Assembly: GCA_028285685.1 (NCBI GenBank)
Contig: JANQOR010000022.1
Location: 49,056-113,055, forward strand
Direction of reading: 5' to 3'
Source of the DNA: Cyclobacteriaceae bacterium
GTDB taxonomy: Bacteria > Bacteroidota > Bacteroidia > Cytophagales > Cyclobacteriaceae
DNA: 64,000 nucleotides
The translations under genes were made by a program, and so were the position numbers. The notes beneath the pieces were generated by a model. The model ran no database searches, was not told the origin of the DNA, and worked only from the letters and a program-made list of their open reading frames with translations. This document shows positions 9,879 through 19,416 of the stretch, one piece after another (position 1 is the first letter of the stretch; each line of letters starts with the position of its first letter).

Positions 9879-10310
9879 TCATCCAGGATCCACTTCGTCC
9901 TCTTCCTCTCTTACCATGATATAGGAAGTGATGCACCCAGCATTACCTTCCTCAAATGATAATCGTAATCCGCTTGTTGAGAGGATCCCTGTGGCCGTTC
10001 GACAGACTGTTTCATCTTCCCCTTCAAAACAAAAGGTCAAGACAGCTCCATCCGCCGACCAAGTTCCGTTTTCGAATTCTTGACCTGTCTGAAATGAGTA
10101 TGTCAATGTATCTCTAAGCTCTAGACGATAGCACGAATTATCAGTGCATTGAACGGATCGCATATCATTTAATGTGAAATTCTCACAATCTGTGATGTCA
10201 ATATTAGTGGCGACCCAGGTGCCAAAAAAAGAGCCCGATGTGTCATCATCTTTTCCACAACTAAACAGAAGAGCTAAAATCACTAGGCAGGTAAAAAATT
10301 TAATCTTCAT
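9879..10310 (-). CDS. Lipocalin-like lipoprotein
   Basis: The start is placed at the ATG at 10310 rather than 10328, because the signal peptide begins MKIKFFTCLVILALLFSC with lipobox LFSC; this gives 143 residues. After a short acidic linker (GKDDDT) comes GSFFGTWVATNIDI, the GxW opening of small lipocalin-like domains, then beta-rich sequence with WSADGAVLTFCFEGEDE. Several cysteines in the mature part (DCENF, VQCTDNSCY, FCFEG, TVCRT, GCITS) could form disulphides. The tail is acidic. Function unknown; probably a surface or periplasmic lipoprotein. Confidence 0.7.
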   Translation of the reverse strand: MKIKFFTCLVILALLFSCGKDDDTSGSFFGTWVATNIDITDCENFTLNDMRSVQCTDNSCYRLELRDTLTYSFQTGQEFENGTWSADGAVLTFCFEGEDETVCRTATGILSTSGLRLSFEEGNAGCITSYIMVREEEDEVDPG

Positions 10311-10351
10311 AAAACAAAAATATATCAAAATGCAGTCATAAAATTGTATTT

Positions 10352-10561
10352 ATGAAAGGTCTTGCATTTACAAGTATGAGGGTGGGGGAAAGCTATCGAT
10401 TGATCAATTTTGGCGAAGTATCTGAATTTAAATTGGTTGAAGTGCTGAACGAGAACGATTACAAGCTGCAGGATATTCATACACTTGAACTTTATAACAT
10501 GAGCGACCTTGTTACATTCGGCAGGGGCGAAGATTTTGAATTGAGAGAGTTATTTCAGTAA
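10352..10561 (+). CDS. Small conserved-looking protein upstream of ddl, unknown function
   Basis: Soluble protein of 69 residues, beta-rich by appearance (YRLINFGEVSEFKLVEVLNE, then YKLQDIHTLELYNMSDL). No family is recognised with certainty. It starts 24 bases from the nearest start of the divergent lipoprotein ORF and ends 11 bases before ddl, so it is the first gene of a two-gene unit. The pattern of a short strand-rich domain that handles a value or label is reminiscent of small Cytophagales proteins, but no role is claimed. Confidence 0.65.
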   Translation: MKGLAFTSMRVGESYRLINFGEVSEFKLVEVLNENDYKLQDIHTLELYNMSDLVTFGRGEDFELRELFQ

Positions 10562-10571
10562 ATAAGGTGAA

Positions 10572-11594
10572 ATGAAAAAAGTAGTCCTTTTATGTGGAGG
10601 AGTGTCTCCCGAACATGAAATCTCCTTGAGATCCGTCAAAAATATAATTAAGGCCATTGATGAGAATCAATATGAAGTCATAGTGATTGGAATTTCTAAG
10701 ACCGGCAAATGGTTCTTGATGAATGAAGATGTGCTTGAAACAACTATTCCTGACGAAGGGGAGAGCATTTTTGTAAAGCCAGGGAGTCGAGAATGCTTTC
10801 ACACACTCAACTCTTCTTTGGGAGAAATAGATGTTATTTTTCCCATTCTTCACGGACCCAACGGAGAGGACGGTTCGATTCAAGGGCTGATTCAGGTGTT
10901 AGATGTACCATTTGTGGGACCGGGGGTGCTTTCTTCCTCCATTTCCATGGACAAAGAAATAAGCAAACGATTGCTACAAGCGGAAGGAATTAGGGTCGCA
11001 AAATGGCTGCTGATGAGGACCGGAGATTCGATTCCAAATTTTGATGAAGTGGTAAAAAAGCTTGGTGGGGTTGTTTTTGTAAAACCTGCTAATATGGGAT
11101 CTTCGGTCGGGGTGACCAGAGTCTCAAGCGGAAAGGAATGGATGAATGCAATTGATCAGGCTTTTGTTCATGATGATAAGGTTCTGGTCGAGGAATGTTT
11201 AGTTGGGCGTGAGATGGAATGCGCAGTCTTGGGAAATCAAAGTCCGAAGGTGAGTGGAGTAGGAGAGGTGAAGTCCGGTGAAGTTTATTCTTATGACGAG
11301 AAGTACTCCGCGTCTTCAACAGCCGAGACTATTATTCCTGCTGATGTTTCTGTTCAGGAGTTGGAAGCATTAAGGTCTACGGCACTCAGGGCCTACAAGG
11401 CTTTAGAGTGTAAAGGACTTTCAAGAGTCGATATGTTTTTGGACTCAAATGGAGATGCGATTGTGAATGAGATAAATACAATGCCTGGCTTTACCAGCAT
11501 CAGCATGTATCCCAAGCTTTGGGAAAATGAAGGAGTAACATATTCTCAACTTATTGATGAGCTGATAGAACTTGCTATCTCAAACCATGGTTGA
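10572..11594 (+). CDS. ddl: D-alanine--D-alanine ligase
   Basis: Cytoplasmic ATP-grasp enzyme of 340 residues. It joins two D-alanines using ATP to make the dipeptide that ends the peptidoglycan stem peptide. The N-terminal GGVSPEHEIS is at residues 9-18, where the Glu helps bind the first D-Ala. HGPNGEDGSIQG lies near residue 97, VKPANMGSSVGV is in the ATP-grasp region, and the metal-binding end is EINTMPGFTSISMYP. All hallmark residues are present and the length is typical. It follows a 69-residue gene by 10 bases and precedes a sterol-desaturase-type gene by 20 bases. Confidence 0.97.
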   Translation: MKKVVLLCGGVSPEHEISLRSVKNIIKAIDENQYEVIVIGISKTGKWFLMNEDVLETTIPDEGESIFVKPGSRECFHTLNSSLGEIDVIFPILHGPNGEDGSIQGLIQVLDVPFVGPGVLSSSISMDKEISKRLLQAEGIRVAKWLLMRTGDSIPNFDEVVKKLGGVVFVKPANMGSSVGVTRVSSGKEWMNAIDQAFVHDDKVLVEECLVGREMECAVLGNQSPKVSGVGEVKSGEVYSYDEKYSASSTAETIIPADVSVQELEALRSTALRAYKALECKGLSRVDMFLDSNGDAIVNEINTMPGFTSISMYPKLWENEGVTYSQLIDELIELAISNHG

Positions 11595-11614
11595 TGTATA
11601 GGATAATTTGAGTT

Positions 11615-12487
11615 ATGAATTATTGGCACACAATAAAAGATAGCTACTATGGATATGCACGATATCTCTGGGACTCTATATTGAACCCTGGATGGTCTAA
11701 CTACTTCTACTGGCTGATTGGTGTCTCGGCATTCTTTTTTCTGTTGGAATTGGTTTCACCATGGCGAAAAGACCAAGCCAGGTTTAGAAAGGACTTTTGG
11801 CTGGACTTCTTCTACATGTTTTTCAATTTTTTCCTTTTTTCGCTAATCGTCTTTAATGCGGCTTCTGATGTTGTTGTTCGATTCTTCAACGATTCCATGG
11901 CGGCTCTAGGAATCGCAAATCTCCTGGCATTCGAGGTGATGAGTTGGCCTGTCTGGGCCCACCTGCTGGTAGGATTTATTGTCAGGGATTTTGTACAATG
12001 GTGGATACACAGACTTCTCCATCGGGTTCCGTTCCTTTGGGAGTTTCACAAAGTCCATCATTCTGTGAAGCAAATGGGTTTTGCAGCTCACTTGCGTTAC
12101 CATTGGATGGAGAATGTGGTCTATCGAAGCTTGGAGTACATCCCACTAGCGCTGATTGGAATCGGACTGAGAGATTTTTTCATTATTCACATTTTCACCT
12201 TGGCGGTCGGACATTTTAATCATTCCAATTTCAAGCTCAGCCTGGGGCCCTTCAAATATATTTTCAATAACCCCCAAATGCACATCTGGCATCATGCAAA
12301 GAATCTTCCGAATGATAGGAAGCTTGGAGTAAATTTTGGGCTGACGTTGAGCATTTGGGATTATCTGTTTAGGACAAACTATATCCCATCAGACGGGAGA
12401 GACATTGAACTTGGATTTCCAGCTGATGAGCGTTTTCCACAGGACTTCCTAAGGCAGGAAATCTACGGCTTTTCTAAGAAGAAGTGA
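11615..12487 (+). CDS. Sterol desaturase / fatty acid hydroxylase superfamily membrane protein
   Basis: Integral membrane di-iron oxygenase-type protein of 290 residues. It has hydrophobic segments near residues 25-45, 62-85 and 100-125 and again near 170-200. The histidine clusters that hold the two irons are all present: HRLLH at 132-136, HKVHH at 145-149, NHSNF near 203 and HIWHH at 223-227. These enzymes hydroxylate or desaturate lipids. The actual substrate (fatty acid, sterol-like or carotenoid) cannot be told from sequence. It follows ddl by 20 bases and may share its transcript. Confidence 0.9.
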   Translation: MNYWHTIKDSYYGYARYLWDSILNPGWSNYFYWLIGVSAFFFLLELVSPWRKDQARFRKDFWLDFFYMFFNFFLFSLIVFNAASDVVVRFFNDSMAALGIANLLAFEVMSWPVWAHLLVGFIVRDFVQWWIHRLLHRVPFLWEFHKVHHSVKQMGFAAHLRYHWMENVVYRSLEYIPLALIGIGLRDFFIIHIFTLAVGHFNHSNFKLSLGPFKYIFNNPQMHIWHHAKNLPNDRKLGVNFGLTLSIWDYLFRTNYIPSDGRDIELGFPADERFPQDFLRQEIYGFSKKK

Positions 12488-12497
12488 CAGCCACACC

Positions 12498-12692
12498 CTA
12501 GTCAACACTAAGGTTTACAGATTCCTGGCTGAACTCTGAGATTTTTCGCTCATTGTCATGGAACCAAATACAGATAATTGTATCGTAGCTTTCGTAGTTG
12601 CCGTGCCAGGCATAGCCATCAACGGTCATTTTAGGACCTCCTGATTTTAACACGACCTGATCGCCTCTTTTAAATTTTCTTTTGATACTCAT
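12498..12692 (-). CDS. YodC-like / DUF2158 small protein
   Basis: The start is placed at the ATG at 12692 (MSIKRKFKRGDQVVLKSGGP), which gives 64 residues. The frame is open further upstream to 12782, but that part lacks family sequence. The N-terminal GDxVxLKSGGPKMTV is the family signature, followed by YDTIICIWFHDNERKISEF. These are small SH3-like beta-barrel proteins of unknown function. It is convergent with the hydroxylase gene, 10 bases apart. Confidence 0.82.
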   Translation of the reverse strand: MSIKRKFKRGDQVVLKSGGPKMTVDGYAWHGNYESYDTIICIWFHDNERKISEFSQESVNLSVD

Positions 12693-12989
12693 TGCAATTG
12701 TCTTTGTTTCTGAGGACCAAGCTAGATTGCCGCTTAAGCTTAGGGAATGATATTGGTCAGTTAGAAACGTGATTCCCTTCACTACACAGGAATGGTGATT
12801 GTTATGGCAACTTTTATTTATTTAAAAATGGAACTGGTCTATGAATTATTACCGCTTATCTAAATAGGTATCTAAGTTCGATTCCTTCTCGTATATTCGC
12901 CGCAGATAATCACGATTATCTAATCACTCTAAGCCACACCTGTTCTTACTAGTAGTCTGATCTTAATTTCAAAGCAAACCAGCTATTAG

Positions 12990-13487
12990 ATGAACATATT
13001 AAATTCAATTTTTTTAACAGCACTTTTCGTTCCTGCAACTCTCTCCATTGGTTTTGAAACGGATGGCGTGCATGATCGGCACCAGGCCATGTATCTTGTG
13101 AACCTGGTCCGTAACATGGATTGGGACGGAGACAAAATAACGATTGGTGTTATTGGGGAATCTCTTGTAACGGATGAGTTGGAAATACTGGCAGAGCGGA
13201 ATGCTAAGATCTTCATAAGAACTTTAAATCAATTCAGTTCCATCAGGGAATGCAATATTGTTTTTTTACCTGGTGCTAGCAACAGTGATTTTTACCTAGC
13301 TCAAAAGGAGATTGCTGATCTGCCGATCCTTTTAGTTGTAGATAAAAAACCACTCGTAGTCAGAGGTGCGGAAATTGGGTTTTATACCGAGGATGATAAG
13401 CTTAAGATTGCAATGAATACCAAGGAGATAGAAAAAACAGGGATCAAGATCAGCCAGTCATTGATGGAGAAAGCAGCATTGAATTAG
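12990..13487 (+). CDS. YfiR/DUF4154-like periplasmic protein
   Basis: Protein of 165 residues with a signal-peptide-like N terminus. The order of elements fits the YfiR/HmsC-like family: a helix then MYLVNLVRNMDWDG, a strand ITIGVIGESLVTDEL, IFIRTLNQFSSIRECNIVFL, and a C-terminal GFYTEDDKLKIAMNTKEIEK then KISQSLMEKA. In some bacteria YfiR proteins inhibit a membrane diguanylate cyclase. No such cyclase is nearby here, so a signalling role is open. It is preceded by 207 bases of non-coding sequence and ends 2 bases from the convergent EcsC gene. Confidence 0.75.
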   Translation: MNILNSIFLTALFVPATLSIGFETDGVHDRHQAMYLVNLVRNMDWDGDKITIGVIGESLVTDELEILAERNAKIFIRTLNQFSSIRECNIVFLPGASNSDFYLAQKEIADLPILLVVDKKPLVVRGAEIGFYTEDDKLKIAMNTKEIEKTGIKISQSLMEKAALN

Positions 13488-13488
13488 T

Positions 13489-14244
13489 TCAGGATAACAG
13501 TTTCGGATCTTTGAATTCGGCACGTCGCATTCGATAGGCATTGATAGCTGTCTTCCCCAACTTATTTGTGAGTTTGTGGTTTACTAATGCCCCAGCAATA
13601 GCACCTATTCCAGGAATCAACTGGAGCAGTTTTGCAAGATCAATGTAGTCTCTATATTCGAGTTGGAACGTTCGCCAGTCGAACTCATTCAAATCATTAG
13701 GTAGTTCTTCACTGGTTGCCTGCCAGTTTTCCATTAGCGCATACACCTCGTTTCGCCTTTCCTGACTTGAAAATGTTAGCTGAAAAATGTGCAGGATATA
13801 AACCCTTTCCTTGTAGTCTTTGGTATTATGACCGTAACGTGCAGCTATTTCAAACAGCATCTTCATCTTTAGCGTCAACCATAGCGGGAAATCTGCCAGG
13901 CTCAGGAGAATGCCGCCGAACCCGGTAGCCGCACCTTCTACCGCAGCAGACGAAGAATAGAAATTGATCCGCTCCTTAACAATGTTCTCTATTTCTTCCA
14001 AGGACTCCTTTTCCTCTCGGGACAATGTGGTGAAGCCCGCCCCGAACACGACAGCTCGAGTAATTTCTTTGATCGCCTTGGTAATCACGACGTGTACCTT
14101 TTCAGGAATGATCTTGTTTATTCTCTGCTGAACTTTCTTGGTTGTTCTATTCAAAAAAGATGGCTTCCTACGCATGACTTGTTGCCATTGATACAACTCA
14201 TGCCTTGTCAATTGAGAGTAGGTTGATTCGTGGTGGTCAATCAT
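13489..14244 (-). CDS. EcsC-family protein
   Basis: Protein of 251 residues from the EcsC family, whose name comes from a Bacillus gene next to an ABC transporter and whose function is unclear. Features seen are a charged N-terminal helix, a small-residue hydrophobic segment AVEGAATGFGGILLSLADFP, the charged middle YGHNTKDYKERVYIL and a second hydrophobic segment LIPGIGAIAGALVNHKLTNK near the C terminus. No signal peptide is seen, so it is probably a cytoplasmic or membrane-associated protein. It stands alone, convergent with the YfiR-like gene. Confidence 0.85.
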   Translation of the reverse strand: MIDHHESTYSQLTRHELYQWQQVMRRKPSFLNRTTKKVQQRINKIIPEKVHVVITKAIKEITRAVVFGAGFTTLSREEKESLEEIENIVKERINFYSSSAAVEGAATGFGGILLSLADFPLWLTLKMKMLFEIAARYGHNTKDYKERVYILHIFQLTFSSQERRNEVYALMENWQATSEELPNDLNEFDWRTFQLEYRDYIDLAKLLQLIPGIGAIAGALVNHKLTNKLGKTAINAYRMRRAEFKDPKLLS

Positions 14245-14323
14245 TGTTATGCAACGAATGTTTTTCTTTTATTATCTACTAAATAAATGCTGATCGATGG
14301 AGTAAGTTACATCTCCATACAAT

Positions 14324-15166
14324 TTGATCTTATCAAATCCAGTGATTCTACGCAACCATACATATTTTCTCTGGCTGTACAACAAAAGAAAATATAGACG
14401 TCAATATCATTTAGGTTCGGGACTTTTTATTTGGTTATTTCTCTCAATAACGCAACCTTTTGGTATTTATAATACCAATCTTGGATTTGGAGGCCTGCTT
14501 TTGTTTATGCTGGTGTTCGCAATCGTCTGGCCTTTGGTCGGCATCCTGATCGATTGGGCGGTAATGAAGAGGGTTCAGGATGCAAAATTGGTGAGAACAA
14601 ACCTGGCCATTTGGTTTGTCAAAATAGCGATTGTTGCACATGCAATTTATGCCATCAGAGAATACCTATGTCCAGGTTCTTGTATTGATCTCAAGGAGTA
14701 CGGCGAAATCTGGCTTGCCAGCGGTTTGCTCTTTTTGTTCACCTATGTTCCCTTCACGCTTTACGCCAGATATATGTACTATCATTCAATGCTCGGCCTA
14801 CCCGATCAAAGTACAGGATTAATTGTTTTGAAAGGACATGGAAGAGAGCAATTGACACTCACCATCAATAACATTATGTACCTACGAGCCGATGACAACT
14901 ACGTGGACCTATACCTTGTAGGACAAAATTCCAGTGATCATGAAAAGGAAGTACTGCGATCCACTCTCACGGATCTCCAAAGCCAGTTACACGATCATCC
15001 TCAATTTCTAAGAATTCACCGTTCCTTTCTCGTAAATACAAAATACGTCCTGAAAGCGAGGAAGAAAGGATCTTTGACAGTTTTGCATGGAAGTTACAGA
15101 AAGGATCTGCCGGTTTCGAAAAGCTATCAAGATCAGGTTGATCAGCTTTTCATTCACCCCAAATAG
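14324..15166 (+). CDS. Membrane-anchored LytTR-type DNA-binding regulator
   Basis: Protein of about 280 residues. The N-terminal part has four hydrophobic segments, beginning LGSGLFIWLFLSITQPFG. The C-terminal part (from about residue 165) is a LytTR DNA-binding domain with NNIMYLRADDNYVDLYL, HPQFLRIHRSFLVNTKYV and LPVSKSYQDQV. There is no receiver domain, so sensing is presumably by the membrane part. The start is uncertain. An in-frame stop at 14303-14305 leaves only TTG at 14324 or GTG at 14342 as early starts, and no good ATG is present. The downstream four-helix membrane protein (81 bases later) may be its target or partner. Confidence 0.85.
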   Translation: MILSNPVILRNHTYFLWLYNKRKYRRQYHLGSGLFIWLFLSITQPFGIYNTNLGFGGLLLFMLVFAIVWPLVGILIDWAVMKRVQDAKLVRTNLAIWFVKIAIVAHAIYAIREYLCPGSCIDLKEYGEIWLASGLLFLFTYVPFTLYARYMYYHSMLGLPDQSTGLIVLKGHGREQLTLTINNIMYLRADDNYVDLYLVGQNSSDHEKEVLRSTLTDLQSQLHDHPQFLRIHRSFLVNTKYVLKARKKGSLTVLHGSYRKDLPVSKSYQDQVDQLFIHPK

Positions 15167-15246
15167 AGCGCAATTCGCCCCATTGCTTTCATTGGCTGCA
15201 ACGTCAATCTTCGAATTTTCGATCCTTTGGGGAAAAAATCACTATT

Positions 15247-15762
15247 ATGAATTGGCTCCATTTTGCATACATTTTATGCGGACTTTACGTCGTCTGGTTT
15301 GGCTTCATTCTATTGAAAAAGAAATTCACCAGGCCTTTACTTTTATTCGGCATTGCTCATGTGCCGTACTTGCTGATCAATCTTGTAGCTCCGTTTCGTG
15401 GGATTATGGATCCGAACTACGCCGGGTATTCCTTCGGGTTACTGGATTTGCCGCAAGGTCCATTAGTACCTCTAGTTGTAGGTAGTATTGTTATAGCATG
15501 TCTGGCAATTGTCTCCAAGGCCTGGCTTAATCAGATGGAGCGCCTTTGGAAATTCTCGTTCCTGGTGGACCTTGCCTTGACTATTCTCATAGCCGGACCT
15601 GTTTTTATTGGCATACTCTTGGATTTAGATGGAGCGTCCATTCAACTTGGAGAATTTCTTACACTCTCCGGATACGTGGTAGCACTAATTATCCTTGGAC
15701 TTTTTTCAGGACCTACTTTTTATGCATGTTATTACTCTTGGAAAAAGGCGTTTTGGGGTTAG
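15247..15762 (+). CDS. Unknown polytopic membrane protein
   Basis: Protein of 171 residues with about five hydrophobic segments: near residues 5-23, 32-48, 75-94, 105-125 and 138-160. Charged loops carry KKKF and a C-terminal YYSWKKAFWG. No family is recognised. It follows the LytTR membrane regulator by 80 bases on the same strand, and such regulators often sit next to the membrane gene they control. It ends 7 bases from a convergent small membrane-protein gene. Confidence 0.7.
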   Translation: MNWLHFAYILCGLYVVWFGFILLKKKFTRPLLLFGIAHVPYLLINLVAPFRGIMDPNYAGYSFGLLDLPQGPLVPLVVGSIVIACLAIVSKAWLNQMERLWKFSFLVDLALTILIAGPVFIGILLDLDGASIQLGEFLTLSGYVVALIILGLFSGPTFYACYYSWKKAFWG

Positions 15763-15768
15763 CTGATG

Positions 15769-15927
15769 CTATTCTGAAGTTCTTACACCTCGAAACGCCA
15801 TTACCCAGAAGCTTATTTCAAGAATTATGCCTCCGAAAATGAGCGCACCTACTCCTTGCGTGAAACCGATAGAGTAGCAAACTAATGCTCCTAGCAATAT
15901 GGCAGAAATTGAAAGAATGCGTTTCAT
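15769..15927 (-). CDS. Small two-helix membrane protein, unknown
   Basis: Protein of 52 residues, starting at the ATG at 15927 with a purine-rich AAAGGAA six bases upstream. The frame extends to 16002, but those extra codons look non-coding. Two hydrophobic stretches (ILLGALVCYSIGFTQGVGAL and FGGIILEISFWVMAF) suggest a helical hairpin. No family is recognised. Confidence 0.6.
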   Translation of the reverse strand: MKRILSISAILLGALVCYSIGFTQGVGALIFGGIILEISFWVMAFRGVRTSE

Positions 15928-16068
15928 TATTCCTTTTTTAGAATGTATTGATACGGATATCCTATAGATAAGGTTGAATTTTTCGAATGCTTTTCGATGC
16001 ATTGATCTTGAATGAGATGAGTTTCGCCGAAAACTGTAGATTTGGGATTCAACCTTAAACTAAAAATC

Positions 16069-19000
16069 ATGAAACGTTCCGGATCCCTGTCTATAACACT
16101 TGTCTGCTCTTTCTTGCTTTTCTCGCAAGAAAAGGGTGAAAAGTGGGATGTTACCAAGCCCATTGAACCCTTTAAGGAAATTACAATCTCGACAGATGAG
16201 GGAACCTGGCTGAACCTTGATGTGAGCCCAGACGGTAGTCAGATCGTTTTCGACATGCTGGGGGATATCTATCTATTACCAATCGATGGTGGTCAGGCTA
16301 AACTCCTGAGGGAAGGTCACGCCTTTGAAGTTCAACCAAGATTTAGTCCGGACGGAAAATCCATTTCATTTACCAGTGATGCAGGTGGAGGTGACAATAT
16401 ATGGACCATGGATCTTGACGGATCCAATGCAAGACAGGTCACCAAGGAAAACTTTAGACTACTAAACAACGCGATATGGACACCTGATGGTCAGTTTCTT
16501 ATCGGTCGCAAGCACTTTACTTCAGGTAGATCGTTGGGCGCTGGAGAACTTTGGATGTATCACCGCACAGGGGGATCAGGAGTACAACTGACCAAAAGAA
16601 AGAACGATCAGCAAGATTTGGGTGAGCCTAGTGTTAGTCCAGATGGACGCTATGTTTACTACAGCGAGGACATGTACCCGGGCGGTTTTTTCCAGTACAA
16701 TAAAGACCCCAACAGCCAGATCTACGTGATCAAGCGATATGATAGGGAGAAAGGAAAATCTGAAACAGTTGTGCAGGGACCTGGTGGAGCGGTTCGTCCG
16801 CAAATCTCACGAGATGGAAAAAAACTCGCGTTTATTCGTCGAGTACGGACTAAATCTGTTCTTTACGTACGGGATTTGGAATCAGGTATTCAACGTCCTG
16901 TATATGATGACCTTTCAAAAGACCAACAAGAGGCCTGGGCGATATTTGGGCTCTATTCGAACTATAATTGGATGCCTGACAATCGAAACGTGATCATTTG
17001 GGCGAAGGGAAAAATCAGAAAGGTCAATACGGAAACAGGCGAAAGTAGCATCATCCCATTCTCAGCTGAAGCAAAACACCGAATTACTGACGCTGTTCAA
17101 TTCAAAGTCGACCCCGACCCGGATTCATTCACTGCCAAGGTTCTACGTGGGGTGAAGCGTTCACCCGATGGAAAGACATTGGTATTCAATGCAGCAGGGT
17201 ACCTGTATTCGATGGATTTTCAGCGTGGAAATCCAAGACGATTGACTTCCGGAACGGACCTGGAATTTGAGCCTAACTTTTCTCCCGATGGAAAGACGAT
17301 CGTCTACGTAACCTGGAATGATGAAAAAAAAGGAGCGATAAAATCAATAGGAATAAGAGGTGGTACTTCAAAAACTTTGTCATCCGAAAAGGGAATATAT
17401 CGACAACCTTCGTATTCTTCTGATGGAACCAAAGTGGTCTACTACAAAGAAGGAGGCAACGGTGCGATGGGCTTTGGATATACGGTCAAACCAGGAATCT
17501 ATTGGATAAATGCAGCCGGAGGAACTTCTAATTTTGTAACGAACGATGGCCAGTTTCCCTCTTTCAATTTAGCTGGTGATCGTATTTTTTATCAAAAGGG
17601 TGGGTTTCTCTTTGGCAGCCTTGATAAGAGCTATAAAAGTGTCAACCTTAAAGGCGAAGATGAAAAGACGCATTTTCACTCCAAGTACGCAAATCAATTC
17701 GCACTTAGCCCGGACAACAGGTGGCTGGCTTTTGGTGAGCTATACAATGTCTATGTCATGCCCTTTACCGCACATGGTCAGGTGTTTGAAGTTTCAGCTT
17801 CCCAGAAAGCGTTGCCCATGGCCAAGGTATCCGATGATGCCGGTATCAATTTGCAGTGGTCTTCGGATGGGATGCAGCTTCAATGGACACTTGGAAATAC
17901 ACATAGTACAGTAGACTTGAAAAATGCGTTCACCTTCCTGGAAGGTTCACCTGACAGTATCGGTGATATACCCAAAACGATCAACGCTATCAATCTTGAA
18001 CTAGACACGGACCGTCCAAAAGGCACCGTTGCATTTACAAATGCAAAAATCATCACAATGAATGGAGATGAAATTATTGAAGGTGGTACTGTCCTCGTGG
18101 AAGACAATCGTATTAAAGCTGTAGGGGCTGGAATTGATGTTCCTGGAAACGCTCATGTTATTGACGCATCAGGGAAAACAATCATGCCGGGGATTATTGA
18201 TACTCATGCACACCTGAGAGCTTTTCGCTATGGGTTAAGTCCACAAAAGGAATGGTCTTACTACGCAAATCTTGCTTACGGAATTACTGCTACTCACGAT
18301 CCCTCCTCGAATTCTGAGATGTCTCTTTCGCAGTCTGAGATGGTTCGATCAGGAGGAATGGTTGGTCCAAGAATCTATACGACCGGCACCATACTATACG
18401 GTGCCGATGGAGATTTCAAGGCTGTGATCAACAGTGAAAAAGACGCTGCCTTTGCAATCAAGAGAACGAAGGCTTATGGAGCTTTTAGTATCAAGAGTTA
18501 CAACCAACCCAGACGAGAGCAGCGTCAACAGGTGATTAAGGCCGCCAAGGACTTGGAGATAATGGTGTATCCTGAGGGTGGGTCCACATTCTTTCATAAC
18601 CTGACAATGATCCTGGACGGACATACCAGTATAGAACATAATATTCCCGTTGCACCACTCTATAAAGATGTAGTAGACCTTTGGTCGGCAAGTAAGACTG
18701 CGAATACTCCTACTTTGGTCGTGAACTATGCAGGCCTGAGTGGTGAGTACTATTGGTACCAGACCTCAAATGTTTGGGAAAATGAACACCTGCTCAAATA
18801 CACTCCGAGGGGAATTATTGATTCGAGGGCAAGACACCGGACGATGGTTCCCATGGAAGAGTATGAGAATGGGCATATTCTCACTTCCCGGTCACTAAAA
18901 AAGTTAGTTGATGAGGATGTAAAAGTGTGTGTGGGCGGTCATGGACAGTTACAGGGACTTGGAGTTCACTGGGAAATGTGGATGTTGGGCCAGGGCGGAA

Positions 19001-19329
19001 TGACAAACCATGAAGTATTACGTGCGGCTACCATACACGGTGCTCAATACATCGGAATGGGAGATGATCTTGGCTCAATTGAGGTGGGCAAGCTTGCAGA
19101 CCTGATTGTCCTTGAGAAAGACCCACTTGAAGACATCCAAAACTCTCAGTATGTAAACTACACCATGGTCAACGGGCGGCTTTATGATACTTCTACGATG
19201 AACGAAATTGGCAATAGGGATTTATCACGTACCAAGTTTTACTGGGAACTTGAGGGATACAACGATAATTTTGAGTGGCACGACGAGACCCGTGGCTTTA
19301 GCCATCCAGGCTGCGCCTGCAGACATTAA
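16069..19329 (+). CDS. Exported beta-propeller plus amidohydrolase fusion protein
   Basis: The start is placed at the ATG at 16069 (a TTG 27 bases earlier is less likely); 1086 residues with an N-terminal signal peptide. The first two thirds hold TolB/WD40-like propeller blades, seen as repeated xxFSPDGKxIxF motifs (SPDGSQIVF, FSPDGKSISF, VSPDGRYVYY, FSPDGKTIVYV, YSSDGTKVVYY). The last third is an amidohydrolase-superfamily domain with the metal-binding HAH at residues 713-715 (IDTHAHLRAF), further His in ILDGHTSIEHN, GGHG and ATIHGAQ, and the typical VGKLADLIVLEKDPL ending. Proteins of this build act in the periplasm on peptides or related amides, but the substrate is unknown. The C terminus is cysteine-containing (PGCACRH). 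Confidence 0.9.
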   Translation: MKRSGSLSITLVCSFLLFSQEKGEKWDVTKPIEPFKEITISTDEGTWLNLDVSPDGSQIVFDMLGDIYLLPIDGGQAKLLREGHAFEVQPRFSPDGKSISFTSDAGGGDNIWTMDLDGSNARQVTKENFRLLNNAIWTPDGQFLIGRKHFTSGRSLGAGELWMYHRTGGSGVQLTKRKNDQQDLGEPSVSPDGRYVYYSEDMYPGGFFQYNKDPNSQIYVIKRYDREKGKSETVVQGPGGAVRPQISRDGKKLAFIRRVRTKSVLYVRDLESGIQRPVYDDLSKDQQEAWAIFGLYSNYNWMPDNRNVIIWAKGKIRKVNTETGESSIIPFSAEAKHRITDAVQFKVDPDPDSFTAKVLRGVKRSPDGKTLVFNAAGYLYSMDFQRGNPRRLTSGTDLEFEPNFSPDGKTIVYVTWNDEKKGAIKSIGIRGGTSKTLSSEKGIYRQPSYSSDGTKVVYYKEGGNGAMGFGYTVKPGIYWINAAGGTSNFVTNDGQFPSFNLAGDRIFYQKGGFLFGSLDKSYKSVNLKGEDEKTHFHSKYANQFALSPDNRWLAFGELYNVYVMPFTAHGQVFEVSASQKALPMAKVSDDAGINLQWSSDGMQLQWTLGNTHSTVDLKNAFTFLEGSPDSIGDIPKTINAINLELDTDRPKGTVAFTNAKIITMNGDEIIEGGTVLVEDNRIKAVGAGIDVPGNAHVIDASGKTIMPGIIDTHAHLRAFRYGLSPQKEWSYYANLAYGITATHDPSSNSEMSLSQSEMVRSGGMVGPRIYTTGTILYGADGDFKAVINSEKDAAFAIKRTKAYGAFSIKSYNQPRREQRQQVIKAAKDLEIMVYPEGGSTFFHNLTMILDGHTSIEHNIPVAPLYKDVVDLWSASKTANTPTLVVNYAGLSGEYYWYQTSNVWENEHLLKYTPRGIIDSRARHRTMVPMEEYENGHILTSRSLKKLVDEDVKVCVGGHGQLQGLGVHWEMWMLGQGGMTNHEVLRAATIHGAQYIGMGDDLGSIEVGKLADLIVLEKDPLEDIQNSQYVNYTMVNGRLYDTSTMNEIGNRDLSRTKFYWELEGYNDNFEWHDETRGFSHPGCACRH

Positions 19330-19416
19330 CCCTGCAATTCGTCGATTAGCTATTTATCAAACCAAGTCGACTAATTTTGTGTTAAACTAAAGGAGTAAAA
19401 AGGGACAATACACATC

